A DNA stretch of 64,000 nt from Miscanthus floridulus (GCF_019320115.1 NC_089581.1:15897100-15961099), one strand, 5' to 3'. Positions 24,581-37,900 are shown, numbered from the stretch's first letter. Made by a program: numbers and translations. The notes: generated by a model from the sequence alone, not told the origin.

Positions 24581-25930
24581 TAACAAAAAACACCCCTAGC
24601 ATCAGGGGCAACAAATTTATGGCACCGGAACCAGGAAGAAGGTTCCCGCCATCGAAAACAGCAAAAACAGAAAATGTTTGACAAAACACTGCCACCACTA
24701 TAGCGCCAGGCCTCTTTACTTCAAAAGATCTCAAGAGGAACGAATAATTCAAGCAAGATATAGGCTATTAAAGCCAAGATACATTCCAACTAACAACGTA
24801 CCAAAATGTTAACACCCAAAAGCCACCACCCCACTATAAAAACAGATTCCCCCCATTCCCTTAAAAACTCAGTCAGCATAGGGCGCAAGGGCGCAAGGGG
24901 GGACAAGGCAGAGCACAAGCAAAAGCCACAGCAATAGCCATGGAGGCAGGGGTCTCCTTAGATATCCAAGTCGGCCATAGATATTGTATGAAAACACGTA
25001 AAATCGGAGGCAACAGTAGACAGTCGGAGGCAGTGGGAAAAGAGATAGGACCTACGGCACGGTGATGAACAGCAAAGGCCTACGGAAGAAAGGGGATATC
25101 ACACGAAATCTCGTAACATCCCCCTGGCACCGGAGACCTAACCTGCCATCTCCAAAAATCAACCATGTCCCATGGGTGTGCAGCGTCGGAGACCCACAAC
25201 ACCAGACAGCCAAAACACTCTACCAAAGAAATACCAAAAGTCTCCACCGTCTGCACAAGCTGCGCCAAACCACCCATCGGATCAAACATCGATTCAGAAA
25301 GCCTCGCCAGGTGAACTTCAAGTACACCTCCGCCAGCCAAGAAACCCCCAACACTTCAGCCCCGGCCATCAAGCAAGCATAGAAAAGGAGAAAACATGGG
25401 GCGGAGGTCCTGGCCACCACCTCTGTATCACGCACGTTCGCCCAAGCAAAGGACAATGGTGTGCAAACTCGGGACTAGACGAGATATGTAAACTAGCACA
25501 ACAGGCTCAAGCCACCGCACAAACAATCAAGAAAGTGAACATGTCTTGTATTCCATAAAACGTCAAGAAACATTCTTACAGGACACCAACTTGCAATAAA
25601 ATCCCAACTATTGTGGCGGAGGTTCGCGCCAAGCAAGCGCGCGAGTAAACCCAGCACGTTCGTCGTCTATGTCAAACTTAACTAACTCAAACACGTCGCG
25701 CGCAACGCTGCGGGGAAAAGCCGAACGCCAATACTCCCAAAGCTCTCCGCTCACATAAATACCGTCGTTGTAGAGAGTCAAAGGCGCAACATCTTACGCA
25801 GGCTCCCGATTTGGAACCTGCGCAAGGTCAAAATTTCCCACAAAACCATTCAGAACAAAATAAACTTTATTCACAAGAGTCCAACTGGACTACAATATAC
25901 ACGCCAAAACAACTAAGTGCTACAAAGAGC
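24581..25930. other. Element B 3' non-coding spacer
   Basis: Between the tandem array and the end of the antisense gene. Scattered TCGGAGGC and CTCCG phrases resemble those in the LTR and pol. No conserved protein motif was found; open frames are short and appear on both strands. Confidence 0.5.
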
Positions 25931-28900
25931 CTAGACCTCCGGTGCATCGGCCGCAGCAGAAGTCCCTGGAACGGAGCCCGCATCAACTGCGGACGGGCAC
26001 GGCGCCGGCGGCCTCTGACCACTACCACCGCCGATCGTAGATCCCACCGGAGCGCCAGCGGCGGTGGAGTTACCGCCCACGGTCGCCGAGCGTGGAACTG
26101 ACGGAGGCCTGCCCGCAAGACCCTTCTGCGCATCCTGAAGCACAGACTAAAGTATCAGGGACACAAGCAAAGAAAGCCTTCGTAGCTTCACAGAAAGCAA
26201 GGAGACAAAAAAAGCGGCTACAAAGACTAGAAATACCTTCGCCCTCTTTTCCTCCGCCAGTTTCCGGACAGCAGATCTACCAAATGGAGCCCAAAAGTGC
26301 CCAATGAAATTTCTCAAGGTTTTTCGCAAACCAGGAGAAGTCTCACCAAGCTCCTCTAGACCCGGTAGCACTCCCTCCAGAACACTTTCGGTATGCGTAC
26401 ACCCGCCGCGCGCTAAAAGCTTGGCATAATTCGCTACTCCCACCAGCGCCCCGTAGTCCGTGCAGCCATTAATCAGACCAGGGAGCTTCGCAAGATGACG
26501 CTTTAGCCAGGAGGCGAGGGCGTACACGTTGTCTTCCTCCGGAGGAGCGGAGGTTTCGCCTCTGAACTCGGCGACGGTGGTCCGGTAGTGGCCAACAGTT
26601 GCAGCAAGGACCCCCTTGACCGAGTCCAAACGCCTCGTTGTCAAAGACAGCTGCTCCCCCACCACAGCCGCGGATTCCTTCTCAGAGGCAAGCTCTCGCC
26701 GGAGACCCTCGGCCAGCTCGTTCGCCCTACGGGCCTGCTCGACGAACAAAACCTCTGCATCCCGGGCCTTGGCGAGATCGGCCCTCAAACCATCCTTTTC
26801 TCGCTCCTTCTCCGCCAGAGACAGGCGGAGAGCTGCAAGGGAGTCGAACAGACCCCCTTTTTCACCTTCCAGGCGCTCGATTTCCGCCTTGAGCGCTTCA
26901 ATCGCAGTATCTCGGTCGGAGACCTCACGAGTGCAGCGCTCTTCCATAACAACGCCCGTGTGATACCCCTGCGACCAGAAAGAGGAAGACCAAAGCGATC
27001 AACAACGGAATAAAAAACAAGTCTAAAAATGAACATGCACAAAAAAGGAAAGGGGCAAACTGCCGAAGATGCACCAGGCTCTGGTGTTCTAGATGAACAC
27101 GGAGAAGTTGGAAGAAATCCATGTCCCTCAGACGCTGTTTGAAGCGATCTGTTCAAAGAAGAACAAACAAACACAAAACAATAAGGTGAGAAAAGCAAAT
27201 CTCACGATAAACACACCAACAGCCAAAGGCCACCTTCGACGTTTCCAAGAACACCAAGATAACACTCCTCCCAACCTGAGATAGAGGTGTCGGAGGAGCC
27301 TACGTAAAAAACAACAACAACAACAACAGCTCAGGTCAGAGGGCATATCAGAAATAGGCAATAACAACAGGCCAAATGATGATCAAAATAAAAACATTCT
27401 ATACTCACTCGGACCCAGCGCCATCAGCCCCGGCTGCCCCGGACCGAACCTGACACCGGCAGCGGCCGCTCGCTCCTCCGGGGTGAGGAGTCCAGCCATG
27501 ACATCTCCTACAAAGCAACAAGTACATAGTATTAGCACTTGGCACGATATGTGAACAAATAAACCGGGCGAAGACAATAAACACAAAAATGTGCACCAAA
27601 CAAACTTACTCATAAAAAGCCTAGGCTGGGCTGCTTGCCGCGCCCCCTGGGCAGAGGTCTCCGCCATATCATGCGGCGAAGGCCCAAAGGGCTGGATCTC
27701 CTCAGCCAGTGGCCTGACGGGCGGAGGACTCGAAGAAGATTGAGCCACCGGGGCCTGCTCAGCAAGCACAGCCTCCAACTGCCCGACGTCGACCACAGGC
27801 ATGGGTGAAGGCGCAACAATGGTGGGAGAAGGAGTGTGCCGCAAGACGACCTCCGCGCCCTCTTCAGAACTTGAACACAGCCCACCAAGAATGTCGGGCA
27901 TAGGCTCGGCGGCGCTACCTTCCGGCTGTTCGCCGACACTCACAGCACCATGCGAGGAGCGCGCCGGAGCAGCGCTGGCTCCCGGACGCCCAGCACCGCT
28001 CACAGCGCCGCTCACAGGGCACACTAGAGCTATAGGAGAGCCGCGATCCTCTCCGCTCGCAACCTGCACGTCCACTGACGGGATGGAGGAGCTCTGAACG
28101 TCTTCACTACCGGCGGAGGCAACGCCCGCACTACCGGCAGAAGACACGGCCGGCGCGATCAACAGAGCACCGCTCTTCTTCTTTTTTGCAGGCGCCCGAG
28201 CAACGACGGCGCCCTTCCTCTTCTTAGACTCGGCCTCTGCTGTAACATTATTCGCGAAGGCCTTCTTCTTCTTCTTCTCAATCGAAGCCAGGACCTCGGT
28301 GGGAACCTCGCGCTCCCGGTAGATGATCCCGACCTCCTCAAAAACTCGATTGAGCCGCGGCATGGTGCCCGCCATGGCCCTCCGAGACATGTACTCACAT
28401 TCGGAAATCTTGCCAACCAACCCTACGGTGGCTTCCTCAACCTCAGAGACAAAACTGTCTTCCGTCACCCCCTCCCCCAAAGACTGGCCGAAGCGGAGGA
28501 ACGGAATCCTAGCCTCCGGCCCAAAAACGGGAACCTTCACCTGTTCCAGCCGAAAGGCTGGGTTGTTTTAGCCTAGGGGCCAGTAGTTGGAGGCCATAAT
28601 CTCCTCCACCAAGTCACAGCCACCGGAGTAGCGACACGCTGCCGCAAAAGCCTGGTCGCAAGCCTCCCTCACCGGAGACGCCTCCTTCGGCGGATCCACG
28701 CGCATGTGCGGCGCCATCTCCTCCATCCTTGAAGTCAACGGATACTCCGAGGCTTCCACGCCATCCTCGGTAGTGCTACGGACCCCGTAGGTCTTCACGA
28801 AGAACCATTGCTCAAGCCAGCCGTGGTCCCACTTGCCCTTCTAGCAAAAAGAGATCTTCAGGCGGTCTACGCCTTGGTTCCTCTTAGACATAAAGGTGCA

Positions 28901-29532
28901 ACTACCGTACTGGTAGGTCACCTCCACCTCCTTGCCCTCTCGCACCTCCTTCCTCTTCTTCGACTGCTTCTGCAGCTCGTAGTACGCGCAGAAGGTGTCC
29001 ACATCCGGCTCGGCACCATAAGAAACACACGCCCAGCAGAATTTGCTAAGCGTGAGGAAGGCAGTAGGAGTCAGATGATGGAGCTGGACATTGAAGGTCT
29101 CCAACACCCACCGAAGAAAGGGAATGTAAGGAAGGCGGAGGTCACAGGTGAAGAATTCCCGAAAGACCACCGCTATCTCTCCTCCGGTTCCAGAACGGTC
29201 TGGCCAGGCGGAGGGATTTTTACCCTCGAAGAAGAAAAACACGATTCCTTCAACATCTCCGCGATTGCCTCTTCAGTAATGGAGGAGGGGCCGAAATCCC
29301 AAGACTTAATCGCCATATCTCTGGAATCCGCAGCGATCAGGTCTCCGACGGACGCAGAGACACTCCCCAAATCCTCCTCCACTAGCTTTTCAAACTCCAA
29401 CGCGGAGGCAGAGGCAAGCATGCACTCCTCAAAACGCGCACCCCAGCCGACGGCCCTAACACCGAGAAGGTGGCGATAGGGTCCGAAAAAGGCGGGCCGA
29501 CGAGTTTGGGCGGAGGTGGAAAAGAAAGCCAC
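25931..29532 (-). pseudogene. Antisense multi-exon coiled-coil gene of element B
   Basis: Minus strand. Exon 1, 29532-27610: N-terminal domain like the 'putative gypsy type transposon' family (PF04195-like; LPYIPFLRWVLETFNVQLHH), then lysine-, serine- and proline-rich sequence. It is broken by a frameshift near 29200 and in-frame stops at 28841 and 28568. Exon 2, 27507-27409 (GLLTPEERAAAAGVRFGPGQ), is flanked by a GTAAGT donor upstream and TTTGTAG acceptor. Exon 3, 26968-26237, is a long coiled coil (EALKAEIERLEGEKGGLFDS and on). Exon 4, 26146-25931, is Ser/Gly/Pro-rich and ends PEV-stop. The exon 3-4 join is in phase. The exon 2-3 join is out of phase as read, so there is an indel or a missed small exon. 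The role is unknown; similar antisense ORFs occur in Tat-group elements. Confidence 0.75.
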
Positions 29533-29683
29533 CGCGACAGCAGCCTAAGCGCGAGACGTAGGCAGAAAGACGGAACACGCGAGGGCAGCAAAAGGCGAAA
29601 GCGAAGAGAGCAGAGAGCGATTTCTCAGAGGCAACGAAAGCGAATGAGCAATGCAGGGGGGGACCCCGCCACCAACAACACCC

Positions 29684-29690
29684 TTATATA
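29684..29690 (-). promoter_or_regulatory. TATA-like box for element B antisense gene
   Basis: Minus strand reads CCTATATAAGGG about 150 bases upstream of the 29532 start codon and well outside the 3' LTR. It parallels the TATATAA box of the antisense gene in element A. Confidence 0.5.
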
Positions 29691-30022
29691 GGCCGCGGGC
29701 AGGCGGTCCGGCTCCCGCCATACAACGGTCATTTCCGGAGAATTCGCCTGTCGCACAACGGTCATCTTCGAAAAAGTCGCAAGGTATACAACGGAAACTG
29801 ACACGGCATAAACGGCCGCACCGTAGGACAACGGCTAGATTTGCTGCCCAACGGCTACTCTCAACGAGACCAGCGGCCGCGCCAGAGCGAGCCAGGGGGG
29901 AAGTAGTGGGGCCTCGCTCGAAGACGCCAATGCATGTGGCCTCCGCCCCCGCGGACGCCTTTGGTCAAGGCGTTTTGAGCTCACGGCACGCTCAGGCGAA
30001 CCATGGTCTCAAAAGGGGGAAC

Positions 30023-30947
30023 TGTTGTAACACGGCTTCGGCGGGTGGCGAAGGCCTCCGACAGCGAGGTGTCGCCAAGGCGTCTTCGACCGTCTTAGGG
30101 CGGAGACCTGGCGCTGACTAAAGGAACTTTCCTGGCTATGTTCGAAGGGCGCTGCACGAGGCTCAGCGAGCTTGTCGCGGATTCCGCCCGGGCCAAGCAC
30201 AGACATCTCCGACCGAGCAGGCGGACGCCGCCCCGCTTCGGTTCACGGGTGTCTCCGGCGATAAGGGCGGAGGCCACCCTACCTATGAACTAATCAAACA
30301 AACAATCTTGTCTAAGTGTGTGCAGGTACTCAAGCGCAAGCGCCCGTGGGCCGCGCGAGCGCGCCAGCATGGCCCCCGCGCGGTCGGGCGGAGACCTACG
30401 GATGATGTCTCCGACCGGACTGGCGGAGACCCGCCAAGGCAACGACGCGCCCCTGAAGACAGAGGCCAGCGTCGGGAACCATGGCCCCCGGGCGGAGACC
30501 TACGGATGATGTCTCCGACCGGACCGGCGGAGACCCGCCAAGGCAACGACGCGCCCCTGAAGACGGAGGCCAGCGTCGGGAACCCAGGCCTTTGGGCCGA
30601 AGACCGAGGCACGGTGGGCCGGCCGCTCATGGAGGCCCGTTACTTGAAGACGGTGTGGCAGGATTGCCCCGCAAACAAGAGACTAGTGGCGGAATATTCT
30701 AGAAATGTACTGTAGCAGTTGAGGGGCATTGTAATAAATTATGTCAAGAAGTAGTTGAGCCCTATAAATAGGGAACACTTGTAACCGTGCAGGCGGGTGG
30801 CGGATGAATTAATGAAACTCTAGCTTTCTGTGCCAGCGTCCTACACGCTCACCTGTTGTGCCTATCCCGAGCCTCCGCCCGAGGGCGATGCCTAGCGGGC
30901 GGAGGCCTCTGTCTCCCCCACGTTGTCTGAAACCGCTAGTTTCAACA
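30023..30947 (+). repeat. 3' LTR of element B
   Basis: 925 bases, ends CTAGTTTCAACA at 30947 and is followed by ACGAG and the remainder of the solo LTR. Its right edge is about 1 kb upstream of the MADS start codon. Confidence 0.9.
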
Positions 30948-31235
30948 ACGAGCATTATAGTCCCTAAACAGTCGATTTCTTCTCGTATCGACTATTTAGT
31001 CAATTCCCCTGTTTGACTGCTCTCGAAGCAGCATACTTGGAACTGTCTTGACAACACCGCCATGTTCCATCCTAAACTACTGATAAAACTTTCTCTTCTT
31101 GTCAATTGCAAGTCAAATTGACCGGCACGCCTTTGGGATTTTCGGGATCAACTGGTCCTGTGTTGAAGCCAAGTAGATCTCTGGGTTGACTCCACCCAAA
31201 TCATTCAGACGCATCGCCATATTTTTGTGCCGACA
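30948..31235 (+). repeat. Solo LTR related to element A, right part
   Basis: Resumes with CATTATAG after ACGAG and follows the last part of element A's LTR (CGACTATTTAGTC, ACCGCCATGTTCC, CTTGTCAATTGCA), ending GTGCCGACA. It completes the LTR begun at 15580. Confidence 0.7.
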
Positions 31236-31974
31236 CCCATCTTATCCGTCATCGTATAATTTTTCTCTCGTAACAAAATAGCATCAGCCCGTTTATAAGA
31301 AAAAAAAATCCATCGGTGTCTTGTGTGTATAGGAGTATAGTACAGTACTTGTACAACTCTCCACCGGTGCAACTCCACGCGAAATGTGGTATCTGTCGTC
31401 TGTGGAGCTAACCTATCAGCGCCCTGCGGCCGGTCGAAACCTATGAATGGCTAGCTAGGACTAGGAGCCTCCTAGTGACCATTGGGCGGCAGAGCCTACC
31501 CTACCTAGGGTGAGGAACTGAGGACGACGCGCGAGGCGAGATCCAATCTGCACCGCACGAAAGAAAAGATTCTTCCCCGCCGGCCTCGCTCTCATCCGTC
31601 TCGCTCGGCTCGTTCCTCTCCCAGCCAGACCAAGCTAGCAGCATATAGCCCACCACATGCCGCAGGGCCCTCCCCTCATCGAGCTAATTGAGTGGGAGCT
31701 ACAAAAACCCAGAGGAGGACGCGCAGCGACTCGGCAGCGAGCGAGCGCGAGCTCCGTCCTGTGTGCGGTGTGTTGTGTCTGCGCTAGAGGGTGAACGGGA
31801 TGGATCACCTTCGTCAATAATTGCAGTACGAACACGCAAATCCATAGCTTATTAAGAGCTCGCTGTTAGCTACTGCCGCCTACTGCTGGTAGCGAGAGAA
31901 AGCAGCAGAAGGATCGTCGATTTGGAGAGGAAAACCTGCGTGGGCGTGACTGGTCGAGAGATCAGACGACCACC
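31236..31974 (+). promoter_or_regulatory. Proximal upstream region and 5' UTR of the MADS gene
   Basis: About 740 bases between the solo LTR end and the start codon. It is mixed AT then GC-rich, as is common before grass genes. No clear TATA box, and no perfect CArG box (CC-A/T6-GG), was seen. GA-rich sequence at 31840-31960 is probably 5' UTR. The transcription start cannot be placed. Because the LTR complex lies directly upstream, any promoter elements further out are displaced by about 15.6 kb (15580-31235). Confidence 0.5.
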
Positions 31975-34900
31975 ATGGGCCGCGGGAAGGTGGTGCTGCA
32001 GCGGATCGAGAACAAGATCAGCCGGCAGGTGACCTTCGCCAAGCGCCGGAATGGCCTGCTCAAGAAGGCCTACGAGCTCTCCATCCTCTGCGACGCCGAG
32101 GTTGCGCTAGTCCTCTTCTCCCACGCCGGCCGCCTCTACCAGTTCTCATCCTCCTCCAAGTAATCAAACAACCATACTCCTTTACATTCGCTCCAATTTC
32201 CCCTCTCCTTTTTATTAGCTAGCTAATTCTTCATACGTAATTCGATCTGGATTTTGTTTGTCCGTCCCCACGCGACCTTGCATGAACTCATGAGGTGGCG
32301 CTCTTTAATTTGCTGGTTTCCTTTTCTTTCTCTGTTCTATTGGGTAACTGGTACATTGTACAGTACTCATCTCTTTCAGAAGGTAGCATAGAAAGTCTAC
32401 AAACGGACGGGGGGCCGGGGAAAAGCGAGCAGGAGGTCGACACATGTACGCATATACCGTGTATGTCTGTGTCTCTGTGTGTGTGTGTCACTCAAGGGAA
32501 AAACAAAACAAAAGGGTTTCATTTGATGTGCACCTCATCAGTGTACCTGGCCTGTAAATGTATCAGTTCAAGTTTGTGCACATATGCATACGCTTAGCCT
32601 GATTCAACGCAGCTGTTTTAGCACGCAGTTCGACTAGAATGTGAATATGGTCTGTTGGTCCTTTGGTGAACTGTGCCTTCCTGGTGCAGGCATGTTAGTG
32701 GATGGTCTTAGCATATGCATGCACTTTTGTGAGTTTTAATTCGGCAACTACTTCTTTATACAATTCTTTTCAGCATGTACTTCTCTTCAGCATATACTTC
32801 TCTGCACAGTTAAGTTTGTTATTTGGATATAACATGATGTCTAGATAATGGGCAAACATATATAAAACATTTTATGAACGTAACATGAATTGGTCTTTAG
32901 CATATGCATGCACTTTTCCCAATACATTGCTAATTGCAAGCATCTTTCTTTTTATTATAATCAACAATGAATATTATTTAATTTCTTTAATGAGCTGCGA
33001 GTTGTGATACGTTTTATAATTTCTAGTACTGCTCTCTTCTGTCTTCTCGCATTATATGTGATAGTACCAAGTATTATCGCATTGTTCCAATAAAAGGTAC
33101 TATTATTGCAATAATGTAATGTACGTAGAGAAGATCTATGTGCAATTTCTACTCTGTAAAAAAACAAAGAGATCTACTCGAGCAGCTCCAACAGACTAGG
33201 TAAATATAATCGTGAAGCCATTTATAGCTATTGTGCTTTAAAAAAGCATTCCAACAGCTTGTCTATATTGTTTTCTATCCCACCATTCTCGCCGACCATA
33301 TTATCCTAGCGAGTCCTGCTTGGTATCTATGTTTTCTAATTTAGCTAGGCTATTGTAAAACTCTACATTTTGGATGGGCTTTCTATTTTACATAATGACT
33401 AAATCTCACAATTTAGCATCTAATTTTACCAAGTCTCTTAAAGTTGTTCTTAAACCACATCACCTACTTACATATACAGCAGCTTCATATATTTTGGGAA
33501 AATTGCTCTAAAACCATACCAGCTAGCTGTGATACTTTTAACTGCTCGAGATTAAGGGTATATTTGGATGATAGAATTAGTTTTGTTACTTAATTGCTAG
33601 AATTGGCAGAATCTGTGCCAAACGCGATGTAGCCATTTCTATGTGAATCAGGCAGAAACGTTTAAGCTTTTTGAACTACAAGAGATAAACGGAGTTGTTT
33701 TGCCTGATTTTAGTTTTTCTGATCCCAATCTAGCTGGCGAACTACAAACGGCTCAATAAACTGATTTTGATTCACTAAAGAAATGTTTTAGTGAATCCAA
33801 AATATTTCTATAAGAATTTAGAACCTACCAAACACACCGTGCTCCGCTATGCAGGATTCCATAATTCGTCATCTTGGACAATGGCACATTCTCCAAAATA
33901 TAGCTTTGGCTATGATTTTTATTATGACATATAAAAAAATCAATAAATATACATTTTATTAAATTACTTTTTAAGACTAATCTTAATTATTTGTCTTAGT
34001 ATTTTCAAACTAAATATTTTAAAAGTTCCTGATAGTCAAAGTTGTATAAGTTCGACCTAACCTTGTCCAAAACGGAAGAATTGTGGGAACCAAATGGGGT
34101 ACTTAGTGAAGCATGAAATGTGAAAAGTAGCCTGTAAAAACTACACTAGATTTAACACTGAAGTGGGCTGGTGTCAATTTGGGCTGTGTTCTTTCGGTAA
34201 TCAGTAGCTCTGAGTGCTTTTAATTGATTCTCCACTTTTACTATTACACAAAAAGGGAGCAGATTAGTATGTATACACATTAACCGTAGTACACAGCATA
34301 ATTCTGCTATCTGCCACTAAAGTGGTCTTGTCTAAAATAAATGCAAAGAGTCAATTTTATATAACTTTGCCAGCCATTTTCACCTTTAAAAAAGTATATG
34401 TCATTTTAGTTTTGTCCTAAGTTAAATTTTCTCACTTTGATCAAGTTTATGGGTAAACATCCAACTACAACATCAAGTTAATTTTGTTAAATCCACCATG
34501 AAATATGTCTTTATAATGCGTTTATTTCATATTGTGTAGATGCTAGCATATTTTTTCTACAAACTTGTCAAAATTACTGAACATTGACTTTGGTCAAACC
34601 TAAAATGATTTACATCTTGAAACGGAGATAGTAGTATGTACGGCAATATGCTGATCCATATCATAATAAATACTTTGGTTGCATTTTATTGATTTCTGGT
34701 ACCATCAACAACAACATCAACATAGCCTTTCAGTCCCAAGCAAGTTGGAGTAGGCTAGAGTTGAAACCCACCAAGAGCCCCAAGTCACGGTTCAGGCACT
34801 TCAATAGCTGCTTTCCAAGTACTCCTATTCAAACATAGATCTCTAGGTATATCCTAAACTTTCAAATCTTTTTTTATTGTCTCCCCCATGTCAATTTCGG

Positions 34901-37900
34901 TCTTCCTCTACCTCTCCTTATATTATTAGCTTGGCTTAGGACTCCACAATGCACTGGTGCCTCTGGAGGTCATCTTTGGATATGGCCAAACCACCTCAAC
35001 CGATGTTGGACAAACTTTTCTTCAATTGGTGTTACCTCTAGGCGATCACGTATATTATCGTTCCGAACTCGGTCCATTCTTGTATGACTGTAAATCCATC
35101 GCAACATACACATTTCTGCAACACTCGGTTATTGAACATGTCGAATCTTTGTAGGACAACATTCTGCTCCATACAACATAGCCGGTCTAATCGCCGCTCT
35201 ATAGAACTTGCCTTTTAGCTTTTGTGGTACCCTCTTGTCAAAGAGAATGCCAAAAGCTTGTCACCACTTGATCCACTCTGCTTTGATTCTATGGCTAACG
35301 TCCGCATCAATATCTCCATCCCTTTGTAGCATCGCATCGATCCCAGATACCAAAAGGTATCCTTCTTAGGCACTACTTGACCTTCCAAACTCACATCCCC
35401 CTCCTCTTGTACAACTCCGCCAAAGTCGCATCTCATGTATTCGGTTTTAGTTCTGCTTAATCTAAAATCTTTAGACTCAAGGGTCTGCCGCCATAACTCT
35501 AGTTTTCTATTTACTCTCGCCTGGCTTTCTTCCACTAACACCACATCATCAGGGAACAACATACATCAAGGGATATCCCCTTGTATGTTCCTGGTAACCT
35601 CATCCATTACCAAGGCAAAGAGATACGGGCTTAAGGCTGACCCTTGATGAAGTTCAATTTTAATCAGGAAGTAATCTATGTTACCATCGTTTGTTCGAAC
35701 ATTAGTCACAACATTGTTGTACATGTCCTTAACGAGGGTCACATACTTTGATGGGACTTTATGTTTGTCCAAAGACCACCACATAACATTTCTTGGTATC
35801 TTGTCATAAGCCTTCTCCAAGTCAATGAAAACCAAGTGGAGGTCCTTCTTCTGCTCTCTAAACCACTCCATAACCTGTCTTATTAAGAAGATTGCTTCTG
35901 GTACCATATCCTAGTAAAATAATTGTTACCTATTTTTGAACAAAGTGTAGGAGCTTTGTCTTTCAGTTAAGAACAAAAGTGGGTGGACAAGACTCTACCC
36001 AATAATCTAGTGTGGTTGCCTATGGTGTGCTACATGAACAATAGAACCATACTTGATTTGTTACCAGAGGCTTCAATTTCCATATTAGTGCTCAGATTTT
36101 CTTTTACCTATATTTTTCTTGAAATTAATACCTTGTTTTATAAAAGTTTAAAACAATCTCCATATATATATAGTAGTCTAATCCATACATCGTCCAAGCT
36201 CCAAATCATATAACTTCACTGGCCTTCTCTAGTCTTATATAATCAACAGTCTGTCTAGAGGATCCAAAGAACTTTGACTGGATCAAGGCTCTGACCTACA
36301 ATGCCAAGCCATGCCTTAAACTGAGAGAAGCTTATAAATTGTACATAGAAATTTATTAATAGACCTTTAACTTGCTCGAATGATAAGTTCCAGAAGTGTA
36401 TGATGAGTGTCGCTGATGTTTAATTCAAATTTCTTGGAATCAACTCTTGGAAGCGCCTAACCTCCAATCAAATGAAGAGGCAAAATAATCAAATTGTTTA
36501 ACTAGAAAGGCATAATGAATATGTAGAAATAATGTTTTCCAGCATTGTCTAGCTGGTATGGTTTCTAGTCTCTTCATGAGTTTTTGTTTCTATATGTACA
36601 TATTTATATATGAATGAATCACTTATTCATTATTTTATTGCCTTAATATCAGTCTGCTTAAGACTCTAGAGCGGTACCAGAGGTACATCTATGCTTCAGC
36701 TGATGCTGCAGTGCCATCTAGCGATGAGATGCAGGTGTGAGGACTATCCATTTTTCTACTATTGCAACATTTATAGGTGATACTACTTTTATATCATGTG
36801 TCCCTCTCATAACTACCTGCTTTTACTAACATTGTTTAAGTTCTGAAACACTTTAAACATGATCAATTGTTACCGACAAATAGTACCTTTCATAATAAGA
36901 AAACTATACGTTTATTATTATTCTTATTATTTATCATTCATTTCTCATGAAAACACTTTATCATCAACTAGTGCATTTCTATTTCAATATTTCATTTCTG
37001 AAGCAATGATTTCCATGAAAATAGATTCAGTATAAAACTAAGCACTAGTGAAAACCCTAGCTCTCAACTTATTTAATTTGGTTGTACAAGAGCTACGGTT
37101 AGTTTGGACACTTTTTGCTCCAATCCTTAGGATGGCACAAAGTCAAATGCGCTAGAAAGCTGCTGTTGTTTTAATGCATAAGAGTCTTCTTGAAGATCAA
37201 TCAGTGCACTGATGATCTATCAATTGACAGTCATGAAAATTTCTGTCTATAGTTGCTAAATCTGAGTAGTTTCAGTTTGTTTGGATTTTGGACGGCAGGT
37301 CTAGAACAATATACTCACAAAAATAAGGACGAACCATGAGAAACATTGAAACAAATTGCAATACTTGATATAGCAATTGAAGAAAAAAAAGAGAATGTAC
37401 TGTATCAGTCATCAAGTGTGAGGTGCATTGGCCTAGTTCATCAGTTGTATGCTACCCTATCATGGTGGCAGTACTTGATCGAGTGTTCCAGCTCATCACA
37501 AACAATTTCGTGGAATGTTTCTTCATCCATGTTGTCCACGTTAACAGTACTTTAAATTATTCAGTAGTTTGGCTAGTTGCAAATCCAATGAAGCATCCAG
37601 CGAGTGCATGGCCAATAATAACCTGGTTGGATATATCTGCATGAAGTCACGCAGGGAGAAATTTATTATTTTAAGAAATTAAATAAAAAAATAAACTATG
37701 GTAATCTTGTATCAATTTTCAAAATACTTTTCCAATATAGATGGCCAATGCTGTGCAGCTATCATAGGCCCCGTCATACTAACATACAATTGTTAGACTC
37801 ATAGTGCTTGTTTTATGATCTATTAGTAGTAAGATAAATTTCTACATACAGCTATTTTACTGTATGGATTTAACTAAGAACAGTATATGGTACTAGATTA

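Larger units (their letters stand above)
17021..30947 (+). mobile_element. LTR retrotransposon B (Ty3/gypsy, Tat-like), nested
   Basis: Two 925-bp LTRs (17021-17945 and 30023-30947) starting TGTTGTAACA and ending TTTCAACA, with a purine tract AAAAGGGGGAAC just before the second. Flanks are ATGAG (left) and ACGAG (right), a 5-bp target duplication with one change, inside a solo LTR where an intact relative reads CTATGAG. Order: LTR, gag-protease-RT-RNase H-integrase (+), tandem repeat array, non-coding spacer, antisense multi-exon gene (-), LTR. A 3' region holding an antisense ORF is known from the Tat/Grande/Ogre group of plant Ty3 elements, so I infer that lineage. Confidence 0.9.
32160..36652 (+). 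other. MADS intron 1 (4.5 kb)
   Basis: Donor AA|GTAATC, acceptor ATATCAG|TCTGC. Contents: AT-rich sequence, a possible TIR element (33555-33840), a Stowaway-like relic (34385-34635) and an RTE-type LINE (34706-35895). First introns of MADS genes often carry regulatory sites; none can be named here. 35908-36652 shows nothing recognisable. Confidence 0.85.

Noticed and set aside
23810..24586. Minus-strand open frames repeating LLPDFVQVFVKGRRPVWP
   Set aside because: The repeat unit length happens to keep a frame open for parts of the tandem array; frames change with A-tract length.
32295..32597. 100-codon open frame in MADS intron 1
   Set aside because: No domain, lies directly after the exon 1 donor, and includes a (TG)n run.
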